From Rhodovulum sp. PH10 (GTDB lineage Bacteria > Pseudomonadota > Alphaproteobacteria > Rhizobiales > Xanthobacteraceae): DNA of 64,000 nt. Below are positions 1 through 8,277 of the stretch, in pieces. Each line of letters starts with the position of its first letter. Position 1 is the first letter of the stretch. Below the pieces are notes generated by a model. It worked only from the letters and a program-made list of their open reading frames with translations. It did no database searches and was not told the origin of the DNA. Where the stretch lies: the NCBI RefSeq assembly GCF_000293785.1, contig NZ_AKZI01000050.1, forward strand, positions 1 to 64,000, read 5' to 3'. The position numbers were made by a program, and so were the translations under genes.

Positions 1-23
1 GAAGGATGAGGCCCGCACCGTGG

Positions 24-70
24 CCTCGCCCTTCGAGACGCACTCCTGCAGAGTGCTCCTCAGGACGAGG
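24..70. repeat. Intergenic inverted repeat (RPE-like)
   Basis: An imperfect inverted repeat lies just downstream of panE. Inner arms are GCACTC (40-45) and GAGTGC (51-56) around CTGCA. Outer arms are CCTCG (24-28) and CGAGG (66-70). Similar CCTCG...CGAGG palindromes are dispersed between genes in Hyphomicrobiales genomes. No T tract follows it, so it is not an obvious intrinsic terminator. Confidence 0.5.
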
Positions 71-104
71 TCGATCTCTGTCGCCGTTGGTATGAGCGGC
101 GCCC

Positions 105-1025
105 CTACCGCTCGATCGTCCCGTCGCGGATGCCGTTGTCGACCGCGCGCAGAAGCGCGAGAAACGCCCGGTTGAGCGGCACCGCGATGTCGTGCTTTTC
201 CGCCAGCCGGACGATCGTGCCGGTGATGTACTCGTGCTCCAGCCGGCGGCCGGCGAGCCGGTCGTACAGCATCGAGGTGCCGGTCTCGGGATTGTAGGAG
301 AGATGCAGCGCGAGCGTCTTGTCGGCGTCGCTCTCGCCGATCTGCGCGCCTTCCGCCTGCCCGACCGCGACCGCCTCCATCATCAGCGCCTTGGCGAGCG
401 CAAACGCGTCCGGCTCGCGAAACACGCCGACCCGCCGGCCGGTGAGGCAGGTCACCGGGTTGGCCGCGGTGTTGGTCAACACCTTGCGCCAGACCGCGGT
501 GAGAAAGTCCGGATCGGGCGCGACCTCGATGCCGCTGCCCTGCATCAGCGCCGCGAATGTCTCCGCCGAGGCACCCGCCGGCACGGTGATGCGACCGGCG
601 GTGTGCAGCCGGATGCGGCCGGGCGACACCCGCTCGACGCCTGAATAGATCAGCGCCGGCAGCACCGGCGCGCCACCGACGAACGGCGCGACCCGCTCCT
701 CGTGGCCGACGCCGTTCTGCACCACCACCACCGTGGTGCCCGCCCCGACCAGTTTTTCCAGCCACGGCGCGGCGGAGGCGGTGTCCTGCGCTTTGGTCGT
801 CACCAGCACCCACGGCACCGGCGAAAGGCCCTCCGGGCTCGCCAGCACCGCCGCATCGACCGTGTCGGTGCGCCCGTCCCGCTCGACCACCAGCCGGTCG
901 AACGGCGTGCGCACGCAGATGGTCACGGTGTGCCCGGCCTCGGCGAGATGCGCGGCCACGAGGCCGCCGATCCCCCCGGCTCCGATCACGGCGACGCGGG
1001 TCGGGCTCGTGTTCTTCTCGGTCAT
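105..1025 (-). CDS. panE: 2-dehydropantoate 2-reductase
   Basis: The 306-residue product is a ketopantoate reductase (PanE/ApbA family), which reduces 2-dehydropantoate to pantoate with NADPH for pantothenate and CoA synthesis in the cytoplasm. The N-terminus has the Rossmann motif GAGGIGG (about residues 15-21). The C-terminal all-alpha domain carries the family signature WRKVLTNTAANPVTCLTG, with the expected catalytic Lys and substrate-binding Asn. Length is normal. The ATG was chosen because it lies just before the Rossmann strand and overlaps the last bases of bioA (1022-1025), so the genes are probably translationally coupled. Pairing with bioA makes a small cofactor operon. Paralogous PanE-like enzymes with other substrates exist, so the substrate is family-based. 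Confidence 0.85.
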   Translation of the reverse strand: MTEKNTSPTRVAVIGAGGIGGLVAAHLAEAGHTVTICVRTPFDRLVVERDGRTDTVDAAVLASPEGLSPVPWVLVTTKAQDTASAAPWLEKLVGAGTTVVVVQNGVGHEERVAPFVGGAPVLPALIYSGVERVSPGRIRLHTAGRITVPAGASAETFAALMQGSGIEVAPDPDFLTAVWRKVLTNTAANPVTCLTGRRVGVFREPDAFALAKALMMEAVAVGQAEGAQIGESDADKTLALHLSYNPETGTSMLYDRLAGRRLEHEYITGTIVRLAEKHDIAVPLNRAFLALLRAVDNGIRDGTIER

Positions 1026-2341
1026 CGCTGTCCCAAAACCTCGACGATCGCGCCGGTGAGGCGGGCGAGATCGTCCATGCCGATCGTGAAGGCCGGCGTC
1101 AGATAGACGATACGGCCGAACGGCCGGACATAGACACCCGCTTTCACGAACTGGTCCTTCAGGTCCGCGAGGTCGTCGATGCGGTCGAGCTCGACCACGC
1201 CGATCGCCCCCATCGTCCGCACGTCGACGACGCCCGGCAGCGCACGGCACGGCGCGAGCTGGTCCTTCAGCGCCGCCTCGATCGCTGCGACCTGCTCGAG
1301 CCGCGGCTCGCTCTCGAACAGATCGAGCGAGGCGTTCGCGGCGGCACAGGCGAGCGGATTGCCCATGAAGGTCGGCCCGTGCATCATCGCGTGCAGCGGA
1401 TCGTCCGACCAGAACCGGCCATAGACCCGATCGGTCGCGACCACCGCGGCGAGCGTCATGGTGCCGCCGGTCAAGCCCTTGCCGAGCGTGACGATGTCCG
1501 GCACCACGCCGGCCGCTTCGCACGCGAACATCGTTCCGGTGCGGCCGAAGCCGGTGAAAATCTCGTCGAAGATCAGCAGCGCGTCGTGCCGGTCCGCGAG
1601 CTTTCTCAGGATGCGCAAAACCTCCGGGTCGTGCATCAGCATGCCGCCGGCGCCCTGCACCAACGGCTCGACGATGATGCCGGCGATCTCGTCGGCGCGC
1701 TCGGCGAGCAGACGGTCGAGCGCCTCGGCCTTCGCCTCGTCGGTCGGCAGGTCGGTGATGATCTGCTCGGGCAGAAGGCCCGCGAACATGCGGTGCATGC
1801 CCTCGTCCGGGTCGCACACCGCCATCGCGCCCGTCGTGTCGCCGTGATAGGCGCCGCGGAAGGCGACGAATTTTTTGCGCCCGCGGACCCCGCCATTGAG
1901 CTGGTACTGGACGGCCATCTTCAGCGCGATCTCGACCGCGATCGAGCCGGAGTCGGCGAGGAAGACGTGATCGAGATCGCCCGGCAGCATCGCCGCGAGC
2001 CGCGCCGACAGCCGCGCCGCCGGCTCGTGCAGGAGGCCGCCGAGCATCACGTGCGGCATCGTCTCGAGCTGGGCGGCAACCGCGGCACGGATGTGGGGAT
2101 GATTGTAGCCGTGGCAGGCGGTCCACCACGAAGCGATACCATCGACCAATACCGTTCCGTCGGCGAGCACGATACGACTGCCGAAAGTCCGCGCCACCGG
2201 AAGCGGTGCCGGGGCCGTTTTCATCTGGGCGTAGGGAAGCCACACGTGAGGCCGCCCTTCGCGGTACCATGATGGAGCGGTCACCTCTCCGCCGGGATTA
2301 GCCTCGGGCCGAAAAAGTCGATCCTCATGCGGGCCATGCAT
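1022..2341 (-). CDS. bioA: Adenosylmethionine-8-amino-7-oxononanoate aminotransferase
   Basis: This class III PLP-dependent aminotransferase of 439 residues makes 7,8-diaminopelargonate in biotin synthesis with S-adenosylmethionine as amino donor. Visible hallmarks are the N-terminal HVWLPYAQMK, the YHGDTTGAM region, the PLP-contacting IFDEIFTGFGRTG (about residues 253-265) and the Schiff-base lysine in LGKGLTGG (about 287). The MK...WWTACHGYNHP pattern is typical of BioA rather than of ornithine or GABA aminotransferases. The ATG at 2341 follows a purine-rich stretch (GGGGGA). A GTG nearer the conserved SWYREGRPHVW (about residue 20) is an alternative start. It is divergent from bioF-bioD, and panE follows with a 4-bp overlap. 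Confidence 0.93.
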   Translation of the reverse strand: MHGPHEDRLFRPEANPGGEVTAPSWYREGRPHVWLPYAQMKTAPAPLPVARTFGSRIVLADGTVLVDGIASWWTACHGYNHPHIRAAVAAQLETMPHVMLGGLLHEPAARLSARLAAMLPGDLDHVFLADSGSIAVEIALKMAVQYQLNGGVRGRKKFVAFRGAYHGDTTGAMAVCDPDEGMHRMFAGLLPEQIITDLPTDEAKAEALDRLLAERADEIAGIIVEPLVQGAGGMLMHDPEVLRILRKLADRHDALLIFDEIFTGFGRTGTMFACEAAGVVPDIVTLGKGLTGGTMTLAAVVATDRVYGRFWSDDPLHAMMHGPTFMGNPLACAAANASLDLFESEPRLEQVAAIEAALKDQLAPCRALPGVVDVRTMGAIGVVELDRIDDLADLKDQFVKAGVYVRPFGRIVYLTPAFTIGMDDLARLTGAIVEVLGQR

Positions 2342-2510
2342 GGCGTTTCCCCCACTATCGCCGGTTGCTCTCGGACGCGAGGGCGGTCACCCTGATGCGG
2401 TTGCGTCGGATCGAGAGACCGGACGGCGCAAGGCTGCAATATCCGATTGCCGGGGGAGGCGAAACCCTTTGGACGATCTGCGTTACCACCTTCCCGCAAG
2501 CTGAACCTCG
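2342..2510. promoter_or_regulatory. Divergent bioA / bioFD promoter region
   Basis: These 169 bp separate bioA (leftward) from bioF (rightward), so both promoters should lie here. I looked for the alphaproteobacterial BioR palindrome (TTATMKATAA-like) and for a BirA-type operator and saw neither. Nothing can be assigned inside it with confidence beyond its position. Confidence 0.35.
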
Positions 2511-3671
2511 ATGCATTCCCTCGACGCCTACGCCTCCGCCAAGCTCGACACCCTCGCGCGTGCGAGGCTCAAGCGCGATCTGATCGACACGGCCCGCGCC
2601 CCCGGAGTGCTGGTCGAGCGGAACGGCCGCTCCTATCTCTCGTTCTCCTGCAACGACTATCTGAACTTTTCTCACCATCCGGCGGTGATCGCGGCGGCGC
2701 ATGCGGCGCTCGACCGCTACGGCCTCGGCGCCGGCGCCTCGCGGCTGGTCACCGGAAACCATCCGCTGTACGGCGAGCTCGAAACGCGGCTCGCCCGCCT
2801 CAAGGGTGCCGAGGCGTGCTGCGTGTTCGGCTCCGGCTATCTCACCAACACCGGGGTGATCCCGGCGCTGGTCGGACCCGACGATCTGATCGTGATCGAC
2901 GAGCTGGCGCACGCCTGCATTTTTGCCGGATCGCGGATGTCACGCGCGACCGTCGCGCCGTTCCGCCACAACGACGTCGATCACGCCCGTACGCTGCTCG
3001 CGGAGCACCGCGCCGCGCATCCGCACGCGCTCCTGCTCACCGACGGCGTTTTTTCCATGGACGGCGACCTCGCGCCGCTGCCGGCGCTCGGTCGGCTCGC
3101 CGAAGAGTTCGATGCTTGGCTGATGGCCGACGATGCGCACGGCATCGGCGTCCTCGGCCACGGCCGCGGCTCCACCCACGCGCATGCCGAGCCGGCGGCG
3201 GTGCCGCTGCAGATGGGCACGCTGTCGAAGGCGATCGGCGGCTATGGCGGCTATCTGTGCGCCTCGCGGCCGGTGGTCGAGCTGATGAAGAGCCGCGCCC
3301 GCACGCTGGTCTATTCCACCGGGCTGCCGCCGCCGGTGGTCGCCGCCGCGATCGCCGCGCTCGACCTGATCGAGGCCGAGCCGGACTACGCGGCGACGCC
3401 GGTGAAGAAGGCGCAACTGTTCACACGGCTGGTCGGCCTGCCGGACGCGCAGAGCCCGATCGTGCCGGTGGTGGTCGGCGAGACCGAGGCGACGCTCGCC
3501 GCCTCGCGCATGCTCGCCGAGGAAGGATTCCTGGTGGTGCCGATCCGGCCCCCGACAGTGCCGCCCGGCACCGCCCGGCTGCGCCTGTCGTTCACGCCGG
3601 CCCACCCGGATTCCGAGATCGAACGGTTGGCGGCGCTCGTCCGCCACCGTGTACTGGGGAAAGTGCCATGA
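2511..3671 (+). CDS. bioF: 8-amino-7-oxononanoate synthase
   Basis: This PLP-dependent alpha-oxoamine synthase of 386 residues condenses pimeloyl-thioester with L-alanine to 8-amino-7-oxononanoate. It shows the fold's typical SFSCNDYLNFSHHP start, GLGAGASRLVTGNHPLY, the PLP-contact DDAHGIGVLG (about residues 205-214), and the active-site lysine in GTLSKAIGGYGGY (about residue 240). The C-terminal RLRLSFTPAH is also a family mark. The ATG follows a purine-poor leader; no in-frame upstream ATG is better placed. Its TGA overlaps the ATG of bioD (ATGA), showing a coupled bioFD operon. bioB is not in the window. Confidence 0.95.
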   Translation: MHSLDAYASAKLDTLARARLKRDLIDTARAPGVLVERNGRSYLSFSCNDYLNFSHHPAVIAAAHAALDRYGLGAGASRLVTGNHPLYGELETRLARLKGAEACCVFGSGYLTNTGVIPALVGPDDLIVIDELAHACIFAGSRMSRATVAPFRHNDVDHARTLLAEHRAAHPHALLLTDGVFSMDGDLAPLPALGRLAEEFDAWLMADDAHGIGVLGHGRGSTHAHAEPAAVPLQMGTLSKAIGGYGGYLCASRPVVELMKSRARTLVYSTGLPPPVVAAAIAALDLIEAEPDYAATPVKKAQLFTRLVGLPDAQSPIVPVVVGETEATLAASRMLAEEGFLVVPIRPPTVPPGTARLRLSFTPAHPDSEIERLAALVRHRVLGKVP

Positions 3672-4348
3672 CTGTCGTATTCGTCACCGCCACCGGCACC
3701 GAAGTCGGCAAGACCTTCGTGTCGCGGGGCCTGATCCGGGCCCTGAAGGCGAAGGGCCGCACGGTCGAGCCGCTCAAGCCGGTACAGAGCGGGTACGATC
3801 CGCGCGAGATGGAGGGCAGCGACGCCGGCCTCCTGATCGCCGCGGCGGGCCAGGAGGTGGACGACCAGACGATCGCCAAGGTCGCGCCGTTCCGTTACGA
3901 GGCGCCGCTCGCGCCGCATCTCGCCGCCCGCCGCGAAGGCCGCCACATCGACGCCGAGGCGGTGATCGAGCTGTGCAAGAAGCGGATCGCCGAGACCGAG
4001 GACATCCTGGTGATCGAGGGCGTCGGCGGCATCATGGCCCCGCTCGACGAGACCCGCACGCTGCTCGACCTGATGGAGGCGGTGGGGGCGCCGCTGGTGC
4101 TGGTCACCGGCAGCTATCTCGGCACCATCAGCCACACCTTGACGGCGCTCGAGGTGTTGAAGCAGCGCGGGCTGACGATCGCCGCGGTGGTGATCAGCGC
4201 CACCCCCGGCAGCACCATCCCGCTCGGCGAGACCGCCGACACGCTGCGCGCCTTCGCGCCCGGCATCGACATCCACGTGCTGCCGCGCGTACCGCCGGAC
4301 CAGGGCACCGACCATACGGTCTTCCAGGAGATCGCCGACAAGCTGTGA
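3668..4348 (+). CDS. bioD: Dethiobiotin synthetase
   Basis: ATP-dependent dethiobiotin synthase (226 residues) converts 7,8-diaminopelargonate and CO2 to dethiobiotin. The P-loop TATGTEVGKT lies near residues 7-16, followed by the substrate loop KPVQSGYDP. EGVGGIMAPLDE corresponds to the Mg/phosphate-binding region and is strongly conserved in BioD. It starts inside the stop codon of bioF, so it is co-translated. The length fits the family. Confidence 0.95.
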   Translation: MTVVFVTATGTEVGKTFVSRGLIRALKAKGRTVEPLKPVQSGYDPREMEGSDAGLLIAAAGQEVDDQTIAKVAPFRYEAPLAPHLAARREGRHIDAEAVIELCKKRIAETEDILVIEGVGGIMAPLDETRTLLDLMEAVGAPLVLVTGSYLGTISHTLTALEVLKQRGLTIAAVVISATPGSTIPLGETADTLRAFAPGIDIHVLPRVPPDQGTDHTVFQEIADKL

Positions 4349-4435
4349 GGGCGGAACGCGGCCGGCGCCGCCGGTCGCCTCCGCCACCGACGGAGCGCGC
4401 TCCGGGCCGCTCGCCCGGCGCTCCGGGTGAAACGC

Positions 4436-5134
4436 TCACCAGGCGGTGAAGAGCGTCTCGGTCACCCCGGCGAGATTGAGCACCACGTGCAGGAGGATGG
4501 CGAGGGTCGTCGATCCGCTGATCCAGCGCATCCAGCCGAACAGGAGCCCGGCGAGCAGCACCAGCGCCATGCCGAACCAGTCGTACTGGACGTGCAGCGC
4601 CGCGAAGGCGATCGCCGCGGCGACGATGGTGATGCGGGCACCGATCTCCGAGCGGGCGCAGCCGCGAAAGAGGAAGCCGCGAAACAACAGCTCCTCGCCG
4701 ACCGGCGCCACCAGCACCAGCGCCACGAGGAGCAGCGGCAGCACGCCCTCGGCCTGGGCGCTGCGCACCATCACGAGCTGCACCGGCGGCACGAGATCGC
4801 GCCCCGTGAGCCAGGTCGCGCCGTCGGCCAGCACGATCAGCGAGACGACGCAGGCGAGCCCGAACAGCACCATCCGCAGCGGCGGCCGGTCGAGGCCGAG
4901 ATAGGCGGCGGCCGGGCCGCACACCCGCGCCGCCAGCACCAGCGTCACCACCACGACGGCATTGGCGACGACCGTCACCAGCGTGACGGCCGCCCCGGCA
5001 TTGAGCCCCTGCCCCAGCGCCGACGGCCCCATGAGGAGCGACAGGCTCGCCGCCGCCGCCCCCTGCCCGAGCCCGAAGGCGAGCACGGCGATCGCGATCG
5101 TCGCGAAGACGCCCCAGGTTTTTTCGACCGCCAC
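4436..5134 (-). CDS. CPBP family intramembrane metalloprotease
   Basis: This 232-residue polytopic protein carries the CPBP/Abi (CAAX-protease-like, former DUF2227-type) signature: EELLFRGFLFRG (about residues 150-161), then AALHVQYDW and HVVLN near the C-terminus, giving the Glu-Glu and two His expected for an intramembrane metal site. Six to seven hydrophobic segments are evident. Bacterial members process peptides or act in immunity or self-resistance, and no substrate can be inferred here. The start is a GTG with a weak ribosome site. The gene converges on bioD, and about 90 bp of GC-rich sequence without a clear hairpin separates them. Confidence 0.8.
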   Translation of the reverse strand: MAVEKTWGVFATIAIAVLAFGLGQGAAAASLSLLMGPSALGQGLNAGAAVTLVTVVANAVVVVTLVLAARVCGPAAAYLGLDRPPLRMVLFGLACVVSLIVLADGATWLTGRDLVPPVQLVMVRSAQAEGVLPLLLVALVLVAPVGEELLFRGFLFRGCARSEIGARITIVAAAIAFAALHVQYDWFGMALVLLAGLLFGWMRWISGSTTLAILLHVVLNLAGVTETLFTAW

Positions 5135-5164
5135 GGCGAGACCGAACTTTCCGTTCGCGGACGC

Positions 5165-6142
5165 TCAGGGCACCAAGATCGAGGCGCCGGTGGTCGCCCG
5201 CGATTCGAGGTCCTCGTGGGCCTTGCGGGCGTCCTTCAGGGCATAGGTCTGCTGGATCGGGATCGTCACCTGCCCGGCCTTCACCACCTCGAACAGCTCG
5301 CCCGCCAGCGCTTCGTAGTCGGCACGGCTCGCGGCATAGTGGTTGAGGGTCGGCCGGGTCGCGAACAGCGAGCCCTTGAACTGCAGGATGTTGATGTTGA
5401 AGGCGTCGATCTGGCCCGACGACGAGCCGAACGAGACGAACGTGCCGAGCGGGCGGATGCAGTCGAGCGACGCCGGGAAGGTCGTCTTGCCGACCCCGTC
5501 GTACACCACGTCGCACAGCTTGCCGTCGGTGATCTCCTTGACGCGGGTGACGAAATCCTCCTCGCGATAGAGGATCACGTGGTCGCAGCCATTGGCTTTC
5601 GCGAGCTCGCCCTTCTCGGCCGAGCCGACCGTGCCGATCACCGTCGCGCCGAGATGGCGCGCCCACTGGCAGGCGATCAGGCCGATGCCGCCCGCCGCCG
5701 CATGGATCAGGATGGTGTGCTCCGGCCCGACCTTGAAGGTCCGCCGCAGCAGGTAGCAGACCGTCATGCCCTTCAGCATCATGCCGCCCGCCTGTTTCGG
5801 GTCGATGCCGTCCGGGACCTTCAGCGCGCGCCCGACGGGCAGGATGCGCTCGGCCGCATAGCCGCCGAGGCCGGTCACATAGGCCACCGTGTCGCCGACC
5901 GCGACATCGGTCACGTCGGGGCCGACCGCCGTCACGGTGCCGGCGCCCTCGTTGCCGGCGACGAACGGCAGGCCGACCGGCGAGGGATAGGCGCCGGTGC
6001 GGAAATAGGTGTCGATGAAATTGATGCCGGCGGCCGCCTGCGCGATGCGGATCTCGCCCGGCCCCGGCGCCGGCACGTCGACCTCCTCGTAGGTCAGGAC
6101 CTCGGGTCCGCCGACCCGGTGCACACGTACGGCCGCCACCAT
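5165..6142 (-). CDS. NADPH:quinone reductase (zinc-independent MDR)
   Basis: This 325-residue medium-chain dehydrogenase/reductase belongs to the quinone oxidoreductase (QorA) branch. GINFIDTYFRTGAYP (about residues 39-53) and GNEGAGTV are family signatures. The NADPH-binding stretch HAAAGGIGLIACQWA sits around residue 148. No structural-zinc cysteine cluster is seen, as expected for QOR. It probably reduces quinones or related enones by one or two electrons in the cytosol. The gene appears to be transcribed alone. The substrate is family-level inference. Confidence 0.85.
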   Translation of the reverse strand: MVAAVRVHRVGGPEVLTYEEVDVPAPGPGEIRIAQAAAGINFIDTYFRTGAYPSPVGLPFVAGNEGAGTVTAVGPDVTDVAVGDTVAYVTGLGGYAAERILPVGRALKVPDGIDPKQAGGMMLKGMTVCYLLRRTFKVGPEHTILIHAAAGGIGLIACQWARHLGATVIGTVGSAEKGELAKANGCDHVILYREEDFVTRVKEITDGKLCDVVYDGVGKTTFPASLDCIRPLGTFVSFGSSSGQIDAFNINILQFKGSLFATRPTLNHYAASRADYEALAGELFEVVKAGQVTIPIQQTYALKDARKAHEDLESRATTGASILVP

Positions 6143-6319
6143 GGCACTCTCCTCGGGAGTTTTTTCCGCAGAGCGCGGACGCGCCTGCCGGGCATGCGGG
6201 AGATTTTTGGGACGAGCCCCCGCAAGGCCGAGGATTTTAGGAGGTATGCCGGGCGGCGCAAGCGGGCCGCGGCGCCAAATCCGGCAGAGAGAGCCCCGGC
6301 AGCCGGTGCCGCCGGGCGC

Positions 6320-7081
6320 TCAGTGCGGCTCGGGCGTTTGCGTCCCGGGCATCCGGCGCCGGCGGCGTTTCTTGCGCAGCGCCAGAATGTTGAAGGCCTC
6401 GACCGCGCCCGCGAAGGCCATCGCGAAATAGACGTAGCCGCGCGGGATGTGGACCTCGAAGCCGTCGGCGACCAGCGCGACGCCGATCAGCACCAGGAAG
6501 GCGAGCGCCAGCATCTTGGTGGTCGGGTGCGCCGCGACGAAGGCCGCGACCGGCCCGGAGGCCGCATACATCACCGCCACCGCGATGATCACCGCCGCGA
6601 CCATGATGCGGATGTCCTGCGCCATGCCGATCGCGGTGACGATCGAGTCGATCGAGAAGACGAGGTCGATCACCACGATCTGGGCGATGATCAGCGCGAA
6701 CGACGCCTTCACCGCCTCCCCGACGCCCGCCTCGGCGTCGTCGGTCGCCTCGATCTCGGCGTGCATCTCGTGGGTCGCCTTGGCGATCAGGAAGAGGCCG
6801 CCCGAAATCAGGATCACGTCGTGCCAGGAAAAGCCGTGGCCGAAGGCGGAAAACACCGGCTCGCGCAAACCCATCAGCCAGGTGAGCGTGAACAGGAGGG
6901 CGATGCGGAAGACCAGCGCGAGGGCGAGCCCGAGCTGGCGCGAGCGCTCCGCGACCTTGGGATCGAGCCTGGACACCAGGATCGAGATGAACACGACATT
7001 GTCGATGCCGAGCACGATCTCGAGCGCGCTCAGGGTCACCAGCGCGGCCCAGGCGTTGGGGTCGGTCAGAAGGTCGAGCAT
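6320..7081 (-). CDS. TerC family integral membrane protein
   Basis: This 253-residue polytopic protein has the TerC signatures LEIVLGIDNVVFISIL (about residues 21-36) and DLVFSIDSIVTAIGM (about residues 137-151). Each contains the membrane-embedded acidic residue thought to take part in Mn(II) export or metal handling. About seven hydrophobic helices are visible. The C-terminus ends in an Arg-rich tail (KKRRRRRMPG) fitting the positive-inside rule. TerC/Alx proteins are linked to manganese homeostasis and exported-protein metalation. It is monocistronic as far as can be seen. Confidence 0.85.
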   Translation of the reverse strand: MLDLLTDPNAWAALVTLSALEIVLGIDNVVFISILVSRLDPKVAERSRQLGLALALVFRIALLFTLTWLMGLREPVFSAFGHGFSWHDVILISGGLFLIAKATHEMHAEIEATDDAEAGVGEAVKASFALIIAQIVVIDLVFSIDSIVTAIGMAQDIRIMVAAVIIAVAVMYAASGPVAAFVAAHPTTKMLALAFLVLIGVALVADGFEVHIPRGYVYFAMAFAGAVEAFNILALRKKRRRRRMPGTQTPEPH

Positions 7082-7184
7082 GGCGGGAGGCCCAATCGGG
7101 GAAATTACGGATGCCTAGTGATATCGGCCGCTCTCGCCGAGGCAAGCGGCACCGGCTGCGGCGCTTTCGCGCGGGCGTGGGCGG

Positions 7185-8135
7185 TCAGACCACTCGGCCC
7201 GGCCAGTGGGCGGCGACCGCGGTGCCGATCAGCACGGCGCCGATCGCCAGGAAGACGACGCCGATCGCCTTCGAGAAGCGGGTGGTGACGGCGATCTTCT
7301 CGAGCCCCATGATCAGGCCGAGCGCCGCCATCCAGACGACGTTCATCACGCCGACCGCGAACATCACCAGCATCATCGCCCAGCAGCAGCCGAGGCAGAA
7401 GAGCCCCTGGCGCAGGCCGAGCCGAAACACGCCGGCCGCGCGGGTCGTCCATTCGACCAGGAAGAACGGAAACGGCCGCTGGCAGCGGGTGACACAGGCG
7501 AATTTGAGGTCCGAGAACTGGTAGGCCCCGGCCCCGAGAAAGATCGCGCCGGAAAACAGCGGGCTCGCCGAGGCCATCGCCGGATCGATCAGCGCCGCGC
7601 GGGAAAGCCCCGCCTGCAGGAGCGCGCCGACGACCGCGAAGCCGAGCCAGACGCCGCCATAGCCGGCGATCAGCACGAGCGGCGAGACGGCCGCCTCCCC
7701 CCGCCTGCGGGCGCGCTCGGCCATCTCGGCATAGGTCACGATCATCGGGCCGGCGGTCGGCAGCATCATCGCCGCGGCCATCGCCACCCACATGGCGACC
7801 AGCAACGCGACCTCCCCGACCCCGGCCGCCGCGTCGTGGCCAAAGCTCGGGGAGCAGATGGCGGCGACCAGGGCCTTGGCAAATCCGTCCGGCAGCGCAC
7901 CGCCGCCGAGGAGGTCGAAAACGGCCATGCCGGGGCCGAGCGCCGCCCCCTGCCCGCCGGCAGCCATCCCCGCCACCATCAGGCCGAGATAGACCCAGCC
8001 GAGCATCACCATCACGCCGAGGGCGGCGAGCGCCACCACGGTCGGGCGCGACAGCGCGCGGCTCGCACGCACGAGCGGCCCGCGGCGGAGGTCCGGATGC
8101 GACGAGGCGTCGGTCATGCGTTTCGGCGTCTCCAT
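7185..8135 (-). CDS. DUF2182 domain membrane protein
   Basis: This 316-residue membrane protein matches DUF2182, a family of predicted metal-binding integral membrane proteins. The marker region is KFACVTRCQRPFPF followed by GLRQGLFCLGCCWAMM, giving a Cys-x3-Cys and a Cys-x2-Cys-Cys set beside transmembrane segments. Further marks are the methionine-rich MWVAMAAAMMLPTAGPM, and at least six hydrophobic helices are seen. Members are often near copper or cytochrome genes, but here neighbours are unrelated. A second ATG 18 bp in (8117), preceded by GGAG, may be the true start. Function is unknown; the Cys/Met content suggests a metal. Confidence 0.75.
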   Translation of the reverse strand: METPKRMTDASSHPDLRRGPLVRASRALSRPTVVALAALGVMVMLGWVYLGLMVAGMAAGGQGAALGPGMAVFDLLGGGALPDGFAKALVAAICSPSFGHDAAAGVGEVALLVAMWVAMAAAMMLPTAGPMIVTYAEMAERARRRGEAAVSPLVLIAGYGGVWLGFAVVGALLQAGLSRAALIDPAMASASPLFSGAIFLGAGAYQFSDLKFACVTRCQRPFPFFLVEWTTRAAGVFRLGLRQGLFCLGCCWAMMLVMFAVGVMNVVWMAALGLIMGLEKIAVTTRFSKAIGVVFLAIGAVLIGTAVAAHWPGRVV

Positions 8136-8277
8136 GCGTTACGGGGGGTGACCCGCACGAGCGAGACGGACCCGTGCGGCGTACCGGCCGAATTCCCGCG
8201 CCGCCCGGTTTGGGGTTTTCGCGCGAGTCTTGGCATAGTCGGCGGCGGAACATCCCATGCTTTGCCGGGGAACGGAA

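Noticed and set aside
2342-2510. BioR or BirA operator upstream of bioF/bioA
   Set aside because: No TTATMKATAA-like or BirA-type palindrome could be found.
4427-7288. Very long antisense open frames (also 26356-30102, 44365-48276, 37463-41038)
   Set aside because: They lie opposite genes with clear families and translate to Arg/Gly/His-rich sequence; typical artefacts of very GC-rich DNA.
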